This document shows positions 9,106-17,515 of a stretch of 37,749 nucleotides of DNA, one piece after another; the first letter of the stretch is position 1; each line of letters starts with the position of its first letter. Below the pieces are notes generated by a model. The model had not been told where the DNA came from and searched no databases. It was given only the letters and a program-made list of their open reading frames with translations. The stretch comes from Oscillospiraceae bacterium (GTDB lineage Bacteria > Bacillota > Clostridia > Oscillospirales > Ruminococcaceae), in contig JAQXHO010000013.1 in assembly GCA_029007315.1 (NCBI GenBank), forward strand, positions 1-37,749, given 5' to 3'. The translations under genes and the position numbers were made by a program.

Positions 9106-11097
9106 ATGATTATAGACCTTCTGAATTTTTGTCAGCATTATTCCGGCTCGGAAGCCAACATACTGTTCACGCTTCTTGAAAACGGACTCAATGTGCCTCA
9201 CTTTTTTTGTATAACAGAAGACTTTACAGAAGATGAACTCAATAATTACCTGCAAAATCATTTTCAGCATACAAAGCTTTTTTCTATAAGACTTTCTCTT
9301 TCATTTGAAGGACATGAAAACGGAAGTCCTTTTGATTCTTCTTATGAGCCTTCATATCTTACTAACATTCCTAAATCAGCACTTGCATATTCAGCTGAAA
9401 AGCTTTTTTCCGAAGCAAGGGAAATTGCTGATAAATTTAATAACGGCTATAAACAGGTTACAGCTTATGTTATCATTCAGGAAGCAGTTGAATATTATCT
9501 GTGCGGTAATTTACATACTGCATACACTGCAGGCATCATAAATACAACAATTATCTATATCGGCCATGATTTTGACGCATATTCAAGTGATAATAATACA
9601 AAGCGTTCCATATACTGCCACAACGACATTGATGGAATTCTTTTTGCTCATGAACCCAAGGGAGCGCAGACAGCTACACTGGGACTCATCAGTCAGCTGC
9701 TGGAAATTTCAAAGAAGATAAAGAAACTTTTTAAAAGGCTCTTTCTTGACATCAGATTTGCTTTTGACTATATTGAGCAGAAGATTTATATTATTACAGT
9801 TCATAAAATAACCGAGATGCCAGAAAACTCTTCTGAAATAACAGTTCTTGATACAAAGGGTGTATGCAATTATTATCCCGGTGTAACAGAGCCGCTTCTT
9901 GCTTCTGCATCCATGGCAATTTCAAAAAAAATAATGGATGATATTGTAAAATTTACAGGCTACAGCAAAAAAATCCCTGCTTCATCAACAGAACTGATGG
10001 AATATGTAAACGGCAGACTCTATTTTAATGTCAATAAACTCAAAGTAATGCAAAAGACTCTCTACCTTAACGAAGATACAGAAGAGTATATTCACCCTTC
10101 AATCAGAAAAAGCATTAATCATATAAAAGAATGCCGCAGTTTATCCGCATGGCGCAGAAAGAGGAAGACTGCTCTGAGAATAAATAAGCTTCTGGAGGAA
10201 AATCTGAGGCAGCGAAATTCACTTTGCAGTAAATTAAATACCATTCTGGACGAGCTTTCAGCATATTCTGCCAACACTCCCTGTGAAACGGTAAAAAGCT
10301 ATTTTATTAAGAATTTAAGCGCTCTTTCGGAATGTATGAATGCAAATCAACTGAATACCCTTTACATTAATTTCAATAAAAAACTCCTTTCACGCTGCAG
10401 ACCATCAGACAAAAAATATATCTCAGCTAAAACTACTATTGATAAATGCACTAAGTACAGAACAGAGCTGAAACGGTTTCATTATTCATTTCTAAGGCTT
10501 CTCAGAATATACAGCCTACATATGGGCAATGATCTGGTAAAGAAGGGCGTACTTCAATATGCTGATGATATAAATATGCTCACCTGCGAGGAAGCATTTT
10601 CTCAGGAAGGCGTACTGAATTCTCATATACAAAAAACCATATGCAAAAGAAAAGAAACATTTTCCTGGTATAAGAGTATGCCCGGATTCACACAGCTTGT
10701 CTTTAACGAATCATCTATCTTCTCTGCTCCTGAAGGAAAAGTGGATCTTATCTGCTCGGTAACGGAAAAAAGCCGCATCAGAGGATGCGGACTTAACCTG
10801 GAAAAAGCTGAATATCCTGCTGAAATATGTGAAAGAAGCATTCTCCCGAAAATATGCAGCCCTGAAAAAATCTATGTTGTAAATAAATTCCCTGCTATAT
10901 CTGAAAATGTCAGATTAGGCGGACTTATCATTGCAGAAAATCCTGCATTTGAAAATATGGTGTCTGATTTAACTGACTGCAGTTTCCCTGTGATATGCGG
11001 TGCAGAACACGCACTGTCAATAATTAAAAACGGTGATATTGTATCAATGGACAGCTCCAGCGGAAACATACACATAAATCATAAACACATAGCATAA
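9106..11097 (+). CDS. Degenerate PEP synthase/PPDK-like protein, probable pseudoenzyme
   Basis: The 663-residue protein keeps the domain order of clostridial PEP-synthase-like enzymes with altered active-site residues. A nucleotide-binding half-domain has FSIRLSLSFEG (59-69) where active enzymes have SVRSSA. DIRFAFDYIEQKIYIITVHKIT (215-236) stands where PpsA has an IEWA..GKIYILQSRPIT-like segment, so Q-x-R-P has become T-V-H-K. Then come the linker YYPGVTEPLL (256-265) and VNGRLYFNVN (301-310). The C-terminal mobile domain has GLIIAENPAFENMV (606-619) and FPVICG (627-632), ending NGDIVSMDSSSGNIHI (642-657). Lined up with the usual G-I-V-T-E-x-G-G-x-x-S-H block, the phosphorylated His becomes Asn617. 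ATG at 9106 has AAAGGTAGTG upstream; an ATG at 9055 lacks a site. No partner gene is adjacent. The family is clear; the function is not. Confidence 0.75.
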   Translation: MIIDLLNFCQHYSGSEANILFTLLENGLNVPHFFCITEDFTEDELNNYLQNHFQHTKLFSIRLSLSFEGHENGSPFDSSYEPSYLTNIPKSALAYSAEKLFSEAREIADKFNNGYKQVTAYVIIQEAVEYYLCGNLHTAYTAGIINTTIIYIGHDFDAYSSDNNTKRSIYCHNDIDGILFAHEPKGAQTATLGLISQLLEISKKIKKLFKRLFLDIRFAFDYIEQKIYIITVHKITEMPENSSEITVLDTKGVCNYYPGVTEPLLASASMAISKKIMDDIVKFTGYSKKIPASSTELMEYVNGRLYFNVNKLKVMQKTLYLNEDTEEYIHPSIRKSINHIKECRSLSAWRRKRKTALRINKLLEENLRQRNSLCSKLNTILDELSAYSANTPCETVKSYFIKNLSALSECMNANQLNTLYINFNKKLLSRCRPSDKKYISAKTTIDKCTKYRTELKRFHYSFLRLLRIYSLHMGNDLVKKGVLQYADDINMLTCEEAFSQEGVLNSHIQKTICKRKETFSWYKSMPGFTQLVFNESSIFSAPEGKVDLICSVTEKSRIRGCGLNLEKAEYPAEICERSILPKICSPEKIYVVNKFPAISENVRLGGLIIAENPAFENMVSDLTDCSFPVICGAEHALSIIKNGDIVSMDSSSGNIHINHKHIA

Positions 11098-11105
11098 CAG
11101 AAAAA

Positions 11106-11136
11106 GACTGCTGCAGATTCATATCTTGCAGCAGTC
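11106..11136. terminator. Bidirectional terminator
   Basis: Arms GACTGCTGCA (11106-11115) and TGCAGCAGTC (11127-11136) are a perfect 10-bp stem with an 11-nt loop. A T-rich CCTTATTTTTATTT follows on the plus strand and TTTTTC on the minus strand. It lies between two convergent genes. Confidence 0.8.
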
Positions 11137-11159
11137 CCTTATTTTTATTTACAGTACTG

Positions 11160-11181
11160 TTAAGGCAAGGTATTGCCTTAA
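11160..11181. repeat. 9-bp inverted repeat over the glycosyltransferase stop codon
   Basis: TTAAGGCAA (11160-11168), GGTA, TTGCCTTAA (11173-11181): perfect arms with a 4-nt loop that include the stop codon of the minus-strand glycosyltransferase. No T-tract follows, so it may be a 3'-end stabilising hairpin rather than a second terminator. Confidence 0.5.
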
Positions 11182-12203
11182 TTGAATGAAATGAGCTTTT
11201 GTGCGATATCGTAGCCGTGAACCGCTATACTGCGTCCTATACTTCCGGGAATCATGGTCAGTCCGCTTAATGTCAGCCCTCTCAGATAATAATAAATATT
11301 CGGATCATATTCCTTGACATCAGCCCAGAGCCTGCGTCTTTTTTCAAGAGCTTCTTCAGTACCGATCTTCAGAAGATATATATTCGAAATTGTCATCATT
11401 ATTGACAGATATCTGAGCTGGTACATCTCAAGCTTTCTTGATACGCTTCTGCATTTTCTCATGTCAATATTTTTCAGAAGATACTCTGTTATGTACAGCT
11501 GCTGATCAATTCTGCTGATATGTACAGATTCATTTACCGACTGATCCTCTCTTCCAATAAAATAATGATACAGATCAAGGTCAAGGTAGCAGATTCTCTT
11601 CACCAGATGCAGCGGCTGACAAGTGAAAATATTGTCAACGTAAAACATATGCTCCGGCAGAACAAGTCCGGATTCTCTCAGTATTTCCGTGCGGAAATAA
11701 AGTGCGTGCATAATAAGGTACTGAGAGGGCTTCCATATTCCCATGTCATTCCATGTGGAAAGCCTGCCGTGTTTGAAAATATTCTTATAGCTTGTTTTGT
11801 GGTTCTTTTCAGGCTCATAAAGATGATCATATATGTAATTGCACACAATAAGATCAAGGGAAATGCCTTTCTTTTCCCAGCATACAAGTCTGTTCATCAG
11901 TCTTTTCAGAGACTTTTCATCAAGCCAGTCATCGGAGTCCACGACTTTAAAATATTTTCCTTGTGCCATTCTAAGGCCTGTATTCACACCCGAACCATGG
12001 CCGCCGTTTTCCTTATCTACGGCACGTATCATATTGGGATAAAGCTTTTCATAGTGATGCGCTATCTCTCCTGTTTTATCAGAAGAACCGTCATTAACAA
12101 TGATGATCTCTGCCATATCTCCTGCTTTAATAAGGGAATTAATACAGCGCTCCATATAGTCAGCAGAATTGTAGCATGGTACTGTAAAAGTTATAAGTTT
12201 CAT
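11178..12203 (-). CDS. Family 2 glycosyltransferase
   Basis: A 341-residue GT-A fold transferase for cell-surface glycan or glycolipid synthesis; donor and acceptor cannot be told from sequence. It has TVPCYNSADYMERCINSL at 7-24, the nucleotide-sugar motif IIVNDGSSDKTGEIA at 34-48 and the metal-binding DSDDWLDE at 89-96. The C-terminal third is helical with a hydrophobic end but no clear transmembrane span. Start: ATG at 12203 with AAAGGAGTGTTTTGATT upstream; the frame runs 23 codons further without a site. It sits 22 bp after parE as the last gene of the pgsA operon, an unusual neighbour for a topoisomerase gene. It could act on lipids made with the PgsA product, but that is only context. 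Confidence 0.88.
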   Translation of the reverse strand: MKLITFTVPCYNSADYMERCINSLIKAGDMAEIIIVNDGSSDKTGEIAHHYEKLYPNMIRAVDKENGGHGSGVNTGLRMAQGKYFKVVDSDDWLDEKSLKRLMNRLVCWEKKGISLDLIVCNYIYDHLYEPEKNHKTSYKNIFKHGRLSTWNDMGIWKPSQYLIMHALYFRTEILRESGLVLPEHMFYVDNIFTCQPLHLVKRICYLDLDLYHYFIGREDQSVNESVHISRIDQQLYITEYLLKNIDMRKCRSVSRKLEMYQLRYLSIMMTISNIYLLKIGTEEALEKRRRLWADVKEYDPNIYYYLRGLTLSGLTMIPGSIGRSIAVHGYDIAQKLISFN

Positions 12204-12225
12204 AATCAAAACACTCCTTTTTTCC

Positions 12226-14208
12226 TTAGCTGATATCTGCCAGTTCCAGATAATCAGCACCATATTCAGCAATAAAATCCTTTCTGCCCTGCAGATCGTC
12301 GCCTAACAGAAGATCGAACATACGTGCTGTATCTTCCACGGCAGAAGGCGTTACACGGATAAGACGTCTTGTTGCAGGGTTCATAGTGGTAAGAGCCATC
12401 ATATCAGCTTCATTCTCACCAAGACCCTTTGAACGCTGTATGGTGCATTTTTCATCACCTATTTTTTTCAGAATATTTGCTTTTTCCTTTTCAGTGTAGG
12501 CAAAATATGTCTTCTTCTTTGTTGTTATCTCAAACAGCGGTGACTCTGCAATGTATACATAGCCCATATCTATAAGCGTAGGCGTAAGTCTGTAAAGCAT
12601 TGTAAGAATAAGTGTGCGTATCTGGAATCCGTCCACGTCCGCATCAGTACATATTACGATCTTATTCCATCTCAGACCCTCAATATTAAATGAAGAAAGC
12701 TCCTTGTTTGATTTCACCTTGACTTCCACGCCGCAGCCTAAAAGCTTTATAATATCAGTGATAATATCATTCTTGAATATGCGTGAATAATCTGCTTTAA
12801 GGCAGTTAAGGATCTTTCCTCGTACAGGAATAACCGCCTGAAATTCTGCATCTCTTGCCATTTTTACAGAGCCAAGGGCAGAATCACCCTCTACGATATA
12901 AAGCTCTCTTTTTGAAAGATCCTTGCTTCGGCAGTCCACAAACTTTTCTATTCTGTTTGTAAGATCGACGCTTCCTGCAAGGTTCTTTTTCATATTGAGC
13001 CTTGTTTTTTCTGCGTTTTCACGGCTGCGCTTATTTATTATGACCTGTTCAGCTATCTTAACTGCTTCATCAGGGTTTTCAATGAAATACACCTCAAGCT
13101 GATGCTTGAGAAATTCTGTCATCGCCTCATAAATAAACTTGATGGTAATAGCCTTTTTGGTCTGGTTTTCGTAGGAAGTCTGTGTGGAAAAGCTTGAAGA
13201 TACCAGAATAAGACAATCCTCGATATCAGAAAAGGTTACCTTTCCCTCATTTTTAAGGTATTTGTTATTCTGTTTCAGATAGCTGTCTATCTGGGAAACA
13301 AACGCCTGTTTTACTGCACGTTCGGGAGAACCGCCATGCTCAAGAAAGCTTGAATTGTGGTAATACTCAATTTTCTGTACTCTGTTTGAAAAGGTTACTG
13401 CCACGGAAAGCTTCACCTTGTAATCCGGCTTATCCTCACGGTCACGTCCTGTACGTTCACAGCTCCATGTCTGCAAAGATGTCAGCGCTGTATCACCTGC
13501 AATTTCCCTTGCATAGTCAGTAATACCATTTTCATAGAGAAATCTCTCCTCCAGAAAGCTTCCGTCCTCCTGCTGGCTTTTATATATAAAAAGCAGATTC
13601 GGATTTACAACAGCCTGTCTTTTAAGGACATCACGGAAATATTCATCGGGAACGTTTATTTCAGTAAAGACTTCAAGATCCGGACGCCATCTTGTACGGG
13701 TTCCGGAAGCATGGGAACGTGCCGGCTTTTTTTGCAGTCCGCCGATATTTTCACCTTTTTCAAAGTGAAGATTATATTTGTATCCGTCACGGTAAATTTC
13801 TGCGTCCATATACTCAGAAGAAAACTGGGTAGCACAAAGTCCCAGTCCGTTTAATCCGAGAGAATATTCATAGTTATCGCCGCCGGCGTCATATTTTCCT
13901 CCTGCGTAAAGTTCACAGTAAACAAGCTCCCAGTTGTATCTCTCTTCATTTTTATTGTAGTCAACAGGACAGCCTCTGCCGAAATCCTCTACCTCAATTG
14001 AACAGTCATTATATCTTGTAACAATGATCTGATTTCCAAAACCGGAACGTGCCTCATCTATGGAATTGGATATAACCTCAAACACAGAATGAGCGCAGCC
14101 GTCCAGTCCATCAGAGCCGAATATTACGCCCGGACGCTTTCTGACCTTATCCGGACCTTTTAGCATTGTGATACTTTCATTATCATATACCGGTGTCTTT
14201 TTCGCCAT
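12226..14208 (-). CDS. parE: DNA topoisomerase IV subunit B (ParE-type)
   Basis: The ATPase subunit of a type IIA topoisomerase, 660 residues. The GHKL ATPase shows SVFEVISNSIDEA (E44 general base, N48), EDFGRGCPV (74-82) and SLGLNGLGLCATQFSS (116-131). A QTKK lysine loop is at 349-352. TOPRIM has EGDSALGS at 440-447, the Mg-binding TDADVDG at 521-527, and the C-terminal QRSKGLGENEADMMALTTMNP. This GLGENE form belongs to the clostridial ParE-like branch rather than canonical GyrB. ATG is preceded by GATGAGGTGAACT. It is 17 bp after the glycosylase gene and 22 bp before the glycosyltransferase. Its presumed partner parC is 5.2 kb downstream on the same strand, not adjacent. Confidence 0.9.
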   Translation of the reverse strand: MAKKTPVYDNESITMLKGPDKVRKRPGVIFGSDGLDGCAHSVFEVISNSIDEARSGFGNQIIVTRYNDCSIEVEDFGRGCPVDYNKNEERYNWELVYCELYAGGKYDAGGDNYEYSLGLNGLGLCATQFSSEYMDAEIYRDGYKYNLHFEKGENIGGLQKKPARSHASGTRTRWRPDLEVFTEINVPDEYFRDVLKRQAVVNPNLLFIYKSQQEDGSFLEERFLYENGITDYAREIAGDTALTSLQTWSCERTGRDREDKPDYKVKLSVAVTFSNRVQKIEYYHNSSFLEHGGSPERAVKQAFVSQIDSYLKQNNKYLKNEGKVTFSDIEDCLILVSSSFSTQTSYENQTKKAITIKFIYEAMTEFLKHQLEVYFIENPDEAVKIAEQVIINKRSRENAEKTRLNMKKNLAGSVDLTNRIEKFVDCRSKDLSKRELYIVEGDSALGSVKMARDAEFQAVIPVRGKILNCLKADYSRIFKNDIITDIIKLLGCGVEVKVKSNKELSSFNIEGLRWNKIVICTDADVDGFQIRTLILTMLYRLTPTLIDMGYVYIAESPLFEITTKKKTYFAYTEKEKANILKKIGDEKCTIQRSKGLGENEADMMALTTMNPATRRLIRVTPSAVEDTARMFDLLLGDDLQGRKDFIAEYGADYLELADIS

Positions 14209-14225
14209 AGTTCACCTCATCAAAA

Positions 14226-15017
14226 TTAACCCTCTAAAGCCTCGCTCAGACTTCGTTCATAGTAAAATAAATACTGCTGAAGTATTCCGGCACCGCCAAA
14301 GCTTTTTTCCTCCGGAAAACGTCCGCCGAAATGCTCTTTTTCTATACGCTTTATCCACACATCTCTTGGAAATGCGTCCTTGTATCCCAGACTGAAAAGA
14401 CAAATGCAGTCTGCAACCTTCGGTCCCACGCCGGAAAGCTTCATAAGATATTTTTTTGCCTCAGGATATGAAAGTCCCATAAGTTCTCCGTTTATATCAT
14501 GTTCCAGAAAATACTTTGCTGTATTCACAAGATATTTGTCACGGTATCCTGCACCGCACATACGTATTTTCTCTTCTCCAAGGTCATAAAGTTCCAAGGG
14601 AGAAGGAAATCTTCCAAAGCTTTCACATAATGATGAAAGAATCTTTCGTATTCTCGGGATATTATTGTTTGCACTTATAATAAAGCTTATTACAGTTTCC
14701 CACAATTCCTGTCTGAGTATTCTTATGCCTCTTGAACACCGGCAGGCATAATCCAGATAATCCGAACCGATTGCCGATACTGATTTCTCCGAATGCTCTG
14801 CATAATCGAAGGAAAGATCGAAATAATCCTTCCAGAACAATTCAAATTCTTCTTCCGTACAGTCAAGATATATTCTGTTTTCGCTCTCCTGGCAAAGAAC
14901 AAGCTCACGTTCAAACGCCGGGATCAGAAAGCTTCCGTCATCTCTTTTTTTCCACCGGAAACACTGCCCGCTTGCATGAATTTTAGACGCTGAGAACCAG
15001 TTACTGTCTATATGCAT
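14226..15017 (-). CDS. 8-oxoguanine DNA glycosylase (OGG1-like HhH-GPD)
   Basis: Base-excision repair glycosylase/AP lyase of the OGG1 family, 263 residues. The N-terminal domain has ASGQCFRW (15-22), as in OGG1. SANNNIPRI (115-123) matches the OGG1 Asn-rich loop. The helix-hairpin-helix has LSGVGPKVADCICLFSL (194-210) with the nucleophile K200, and AFPRDVWIKRI (215-225) supplies the catalytic aspartate D219. Start: ATG at 15017 with CAGAGGTTTATATTT upstream; the frame is open further into pgsA but lacks a site. It lies 23 bp after pgsA and 17 bp before parE in one operon. AlkA shares the fold, but the NNN loop and Lys/Asp pair support OGG1. Confidence 0.9.
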   Translation of the reverse strand: MHIDSNWFSASKIHASGQCFRWKKRDDGSFLIPAFERELVLCQESENRIYLDCTEEEFELFWKDYFDLSFDYAEHSEKSVSAIGSDYLDYACRCSRGIRILRQELWETVISFIISANNNIPRIRKILSSLCESFGRFPSPLELYDLGEEKIRMCGAGYRDKYLVNTAKYFLEHDINGELMGLSYPEAKKYLMKLSGVGPKVADCICLFSLGYKDAFPRDVWIKRIEKEHFGGRFPEEKSFGGAGILQQYLFYYERSLSEALEG

Positions 15018-15040
15018 AAATATAAACCTCTGTACAATAA

Positions 15041-15589
15041 TTAAAGTTTTCTGAACACAAAGAAGTATCCTATCCATGATACTATAAGGCTGACTGAACA
15101 CACAGCAGTCAGCAAATATACCAGTATCAGCGGCATTGCGGGAAAAAGAACCAGAAGTATCATGGCACTGAATACAATTGCCGTACTAACCTTTCCGAAC
15201 ATTTCCGCACCGCCCAGTTTTTTCTTCTTTGTTTTTATCTTATAAAGATTCATGATGCCCATATATGTTTCCTTGCATATCAAAATACACACAGGAACAA
15301 GGAAAACCACATGACGTGTGCAAAGACAGATAGCCACCGCAATATGTGTAAGCTTATCTGCAATAGGATCAAGGGCTATGCCAAGCTCGCTTATCATATT
15401 GAACCTTCTGGCTATTTTTCCGTCCAGAAGATCACTTATAGAAGACACCCCCAGTGCAAGCGCTGCATAAAAACACTGAATCGGCGTTTCAGCTCTCAGA
15501 TACAAATACACAAACAGAGGAATCAGCAAAATCCGTATATAGCTTAGTATATTTGGAATATATAAAATTTCTTTTTTGCTTATCCGCAT
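15041..15589 (-). CDS. pgsA: CDP-diacylglycerol-glycerol-3-phosphate phosphatidyltransferase
   Basis: An integral membrane CDP-alcohol phosphatidyltransferase of 182 residues. It probably makes phosphatidylglycerol phosphate, the first step to phosphatidylglycerol and cardiolipin. The family motif DxxDGxxARx8GxxxDxxxD is complete: D53, D56, G57, A60, R61, G70, D74, D78. About five hydrophobic spans flank it. The start has GGAGGAATGCT before the ATG, a strong site. A promoter with TTGATT and TATAAT lies 40-68 bp upstream, so pgsA begins the operon with the glycosylase, parE and the glycosyltransferase. Cardiolipin-type or other alcohol specificity cannot be excluded from sequence alone. Confidence 0.88.
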   Translation of the reverse strand: MRISKKEILYIPNILSYIRILLIPLFVYLYLRAETPIQCFYAALALGVSSISDLLDGKIARRFNMISELGIALDPIADKLTHIAVAICLCTRHVVFLVPVCILICKETYMGIMNLYKIKTKKKKLGGAEMFGKVSTAIVFSAMILLVLFPAMPLILVYLLTAVCSVSLIVSWIGYFFVFRKL

Positions 15590-15628
15590 AGCATTCCTCC
15601 GTTCTCTATGTTTAATTTATCCTGTTCT

Positions 15629-15657
15629 ATTATACAATATATTCTTTTAAAAATCAA
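15629..15657 (-). promoter_or_regulatory. Sigma-A-type promoter of the pgsA operon
   Basis: On the minus strand TTGATT (15657-15652), a 17-bp spacer and TATAAT (15634-15629) stand 40 bp before the pgsA ATG. Confidence 0.7.
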
Positions 15658-15716
15658 GTGTTTCATTCGGCGGACAACACAAAATATTAAAATCACATCC
15701 GGAATAATAATTAAAA

Positions 15717-15753
15717 AGCTTTCCCGCAGATGATTCCACCTATACGGGAAAGC
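15717..15753 (-). terminator. Terminator of the minus-strand Wzz-like gene
   Basis: On the minus strand GCTTTCCCG (15753-15745), an 18-nt loop and CGGGAAAGC (15726-15718) are followed by TTTTTAATTATT. It lies 17 bp after the stop of the gene at 15771. Confidence 0.75.
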
Positions 15754-15770
15754 CAATATAAACCATGGTC

Positions 15771-17261
15771 TTATGCTTCTTCCGGTTCCTCAGTCTGAAT
15801 TTTCACTGATTTTCTCTTATGACTGTCCTTCATAAAGCCATATATACATGAAATCATAATATACAGGAATAATACAATTACCTCAACTATTAATAGAGGT
15901 TTCATTATATTATTTAAAAGCATTGAAATGTAACTTGTAGACAGGACATTAGCCGGTACAAGAACAGAATAAGCATTTGCAAAAGTTACCGATTCATGAT
16001 ATTCCTTAACAGTTGTATTTACGTCATCAACCAGTTTGCTTACAGTTTCATCAAGAGATTTGACTCTCTCTTCCACGTATTTGATATCATCAGCGTCTGA
16101 CTTGGAGTTGCTGAGCTTCTTTACAGAATCAAGACGTGCCTGACATTCGGAAATACGCTGTGCATAGTAGGATACATTTTTCTGAGCATTCTGCTTCTGC
16201 TCGAAAAGTTCGTCATATTTCTCAGATACAGTTGTATATGATGAGGGCTCTGAATCATTCAGACTGCCATGTACAACAACAGAATTTTTTTCGTATGTAG
16301 CTATTGAATTTTCAATGGTTTTAAGCTTTTCCTGGGCTGATTTTTTCTGACGCTCAAGGTCATCTATCCTGTACTCATAATAGCTTATCATACTGTTTTT
16401 GTTATCAACTACGCTGTTGGAAAGAATATATGCAGTAAGAGCATCAGCGTCATATGCTTTGGCAGTTGTAATAGCGTTGCTCAGATCTGAAAAACTGTAA
16501 CCTGTCTGGGTGGAACGGAAATTATTGTTTTTTAATGTGTTTACTTTATCCAGAAGCTGATTAAGAGTGTCGGCATATGTATCCACCGCAATAAGATAGT
16601 CATAGTCAGAATAATTCACAGCCAGAGAAGCATTGCCGATAGATTCATTGTAACCGTATTTTTCAAAGAAATAATCTCTGTAGCACTCCAGAACCGTATT
16701 TATGACCTGGGCTGCCTCTTCATCACCGAAGCTGGTTTTTGAAAAATCAAAGGTTACCTTGTATTTAACAGGAAAAAATTCAACATTCAGCATAGATTGT
16801 GCTGCTTGAAGGTTTCCGTTTTTTTCATAAGCATATTTGTATACGGAAATTTCATCAACTGCTTCCGTGGGAACAACGCCGTCTATGCTTATGGCATTTC
16901 TTACTGAATCCACTTCGCTGAGAGAATGTCCCAGCTTTGTAAGTGCGGCTTCAATAACAACAGGATTCTTTATTGAATTAACATCAAGAACCTCACCGTT
17001 AGGCGTAAGCCCTTTTTCTGCACCGGGATAATTAAATCCTATAAGAGAAACCGGTGATGATGACAGCTGATGAGAAAATGCAGCGGTTCCGGCAGATACC
17101 ATAAGAACCACAAGTACGGCTAATGCAATCCAGCCAAGAGCAAAACGTTTCAGACCGTTTACTATTTCGGTAAGTGGTATGTTTATTTTTTTATCCTCAG
17201 ATTCATCGTTTTTGAGGACAATATTCAAATGCGTTTTATTATTGATCTCATTATTCTGCAT
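15771..17261 (-). CDS. Wzz-like two-TM coiled-coil membrane protein (paralog A)
   Basis: A 496-residue protein with the topology of polysaccharide co-polymerases. It has a short basic cytoplasmic N-terminus, TM1 at about 40-62 (FALGWIALAVLVVLMVSAG), a long extracytoplasmic part with coiled coil at about 310-440, TM2 at about 455-476 and a charged cytoplasmic tail ending TEEPEEA. Behind TM1 the Wzz-like segment LIGFNYPGAEKGLTPNGEVLD leads into IKNPVVIEAAL. No tyrosine-kinase domain is present. It is homologous along its whole length to the divergent gene at 17516: both share KYGYN/TYGYN, YDYLIA, GYSFSDL and a YILxN block before the coiled coil. Start: ATG at 17261 with AGGAGATTTAAAGAA upstream. 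Chain-length control of a surface polymer is a guess from fold; no polymerase gene is adjacent. Confidence 0.7.
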   Translation of the reverse strand: MQNNEINNKTHLNIVLKNDESEDKKINIPLTEIVNGLKRFALGWIALAVLVVLMVSAGTAAFSHQLSSSPVSLIGFNYPGAEKGLTPNGEVLDVNSIKNPVVIEAALTKLGHSLSEVDSVRNAISIDGVVPTEAVDEISVYKYAYEKNGNLQAAQSMLNVEFFPVKYKVTFDFSKTSFGDEEAAQVINTVLECYRDYFFEKYGYNESIGNASLAVNYSDYDYLIAVDTYADTLNQLLDKVNTLKNNNFRSTQTGYSFSDLSNAITTAKAYDADALTAYILSNSVVDNKNSMISYYEYRIDDLERQKKSAQEKLKTIENSIATYEKNSVVVHGSLNDSEPSSYTTVSEKYDELFEQKQNAQKNVSYYAQRISECQARLDSVKKLSNSKSDADDIKYVEERVKSLDETVSKLVDDVNTTVKEYHESVTFANAYSVLVPANVLSTSYISMLLNNIMKPLLIVEVIVLFLYIMISCIYGFMKDSHKRKSVKIQTEEPEEA

Positions 17262-17314
17262 TTCTTTAAATCTCCTAAACTGCAGCATACTTCTGCATAA
17301 TATTATTATATTCA

Positions 17315-17343
17315 AGTATAACATACTTCAAAATCAAAGTCAA
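17315..17343 (-). promoter_or_regulatory. Promoter of Wzz-like gene A
   Basis: On the minus strand TTGACT (17343-17338), a 17-bp spacer and TATACT (17320-17315) lie 54 bp before the ATG at 17261. It is back to back with the promoter of the paralog, with 84 bp between the two -35 boxes. Confidence 0.7.
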
Positions 17344-17427
17344 TTGATTTTTTTACATTTAGTATTTTTATATAAAAATCCCGGAACAGTGAACTCATAT
17401 TTTTTCGCAGATTTTTGAGTCTATCTA

Positions 17428-17456
17428 TTTACAATAATCTGAATTTATGATATACT
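17428..17456 (+). promoter_or_regulatory. Promoter of Wzz-like gene B
   Basis: TTTACA (17428-17433), a 17-bp spacer and TATACT (17451-17456) lie 59 bp upstream of the ATG at 17516. The ribosome binding site is TTAGGAGCG. Confidence 0.7.
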
Positions 17457-17515
17457 GATTCTTAGTTATACAATCTTAAACATTTTGTCTTTTTGATTAG
17501 GAGCGTTAAATCAAT

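Noticed and set aside
11520-12233. A 237-codon plus-strand frame opposite the glycosyltransferase
   Set aside because: Antisense shadow of a gene with clear GT2 motifs; no credible start signal or protein family.
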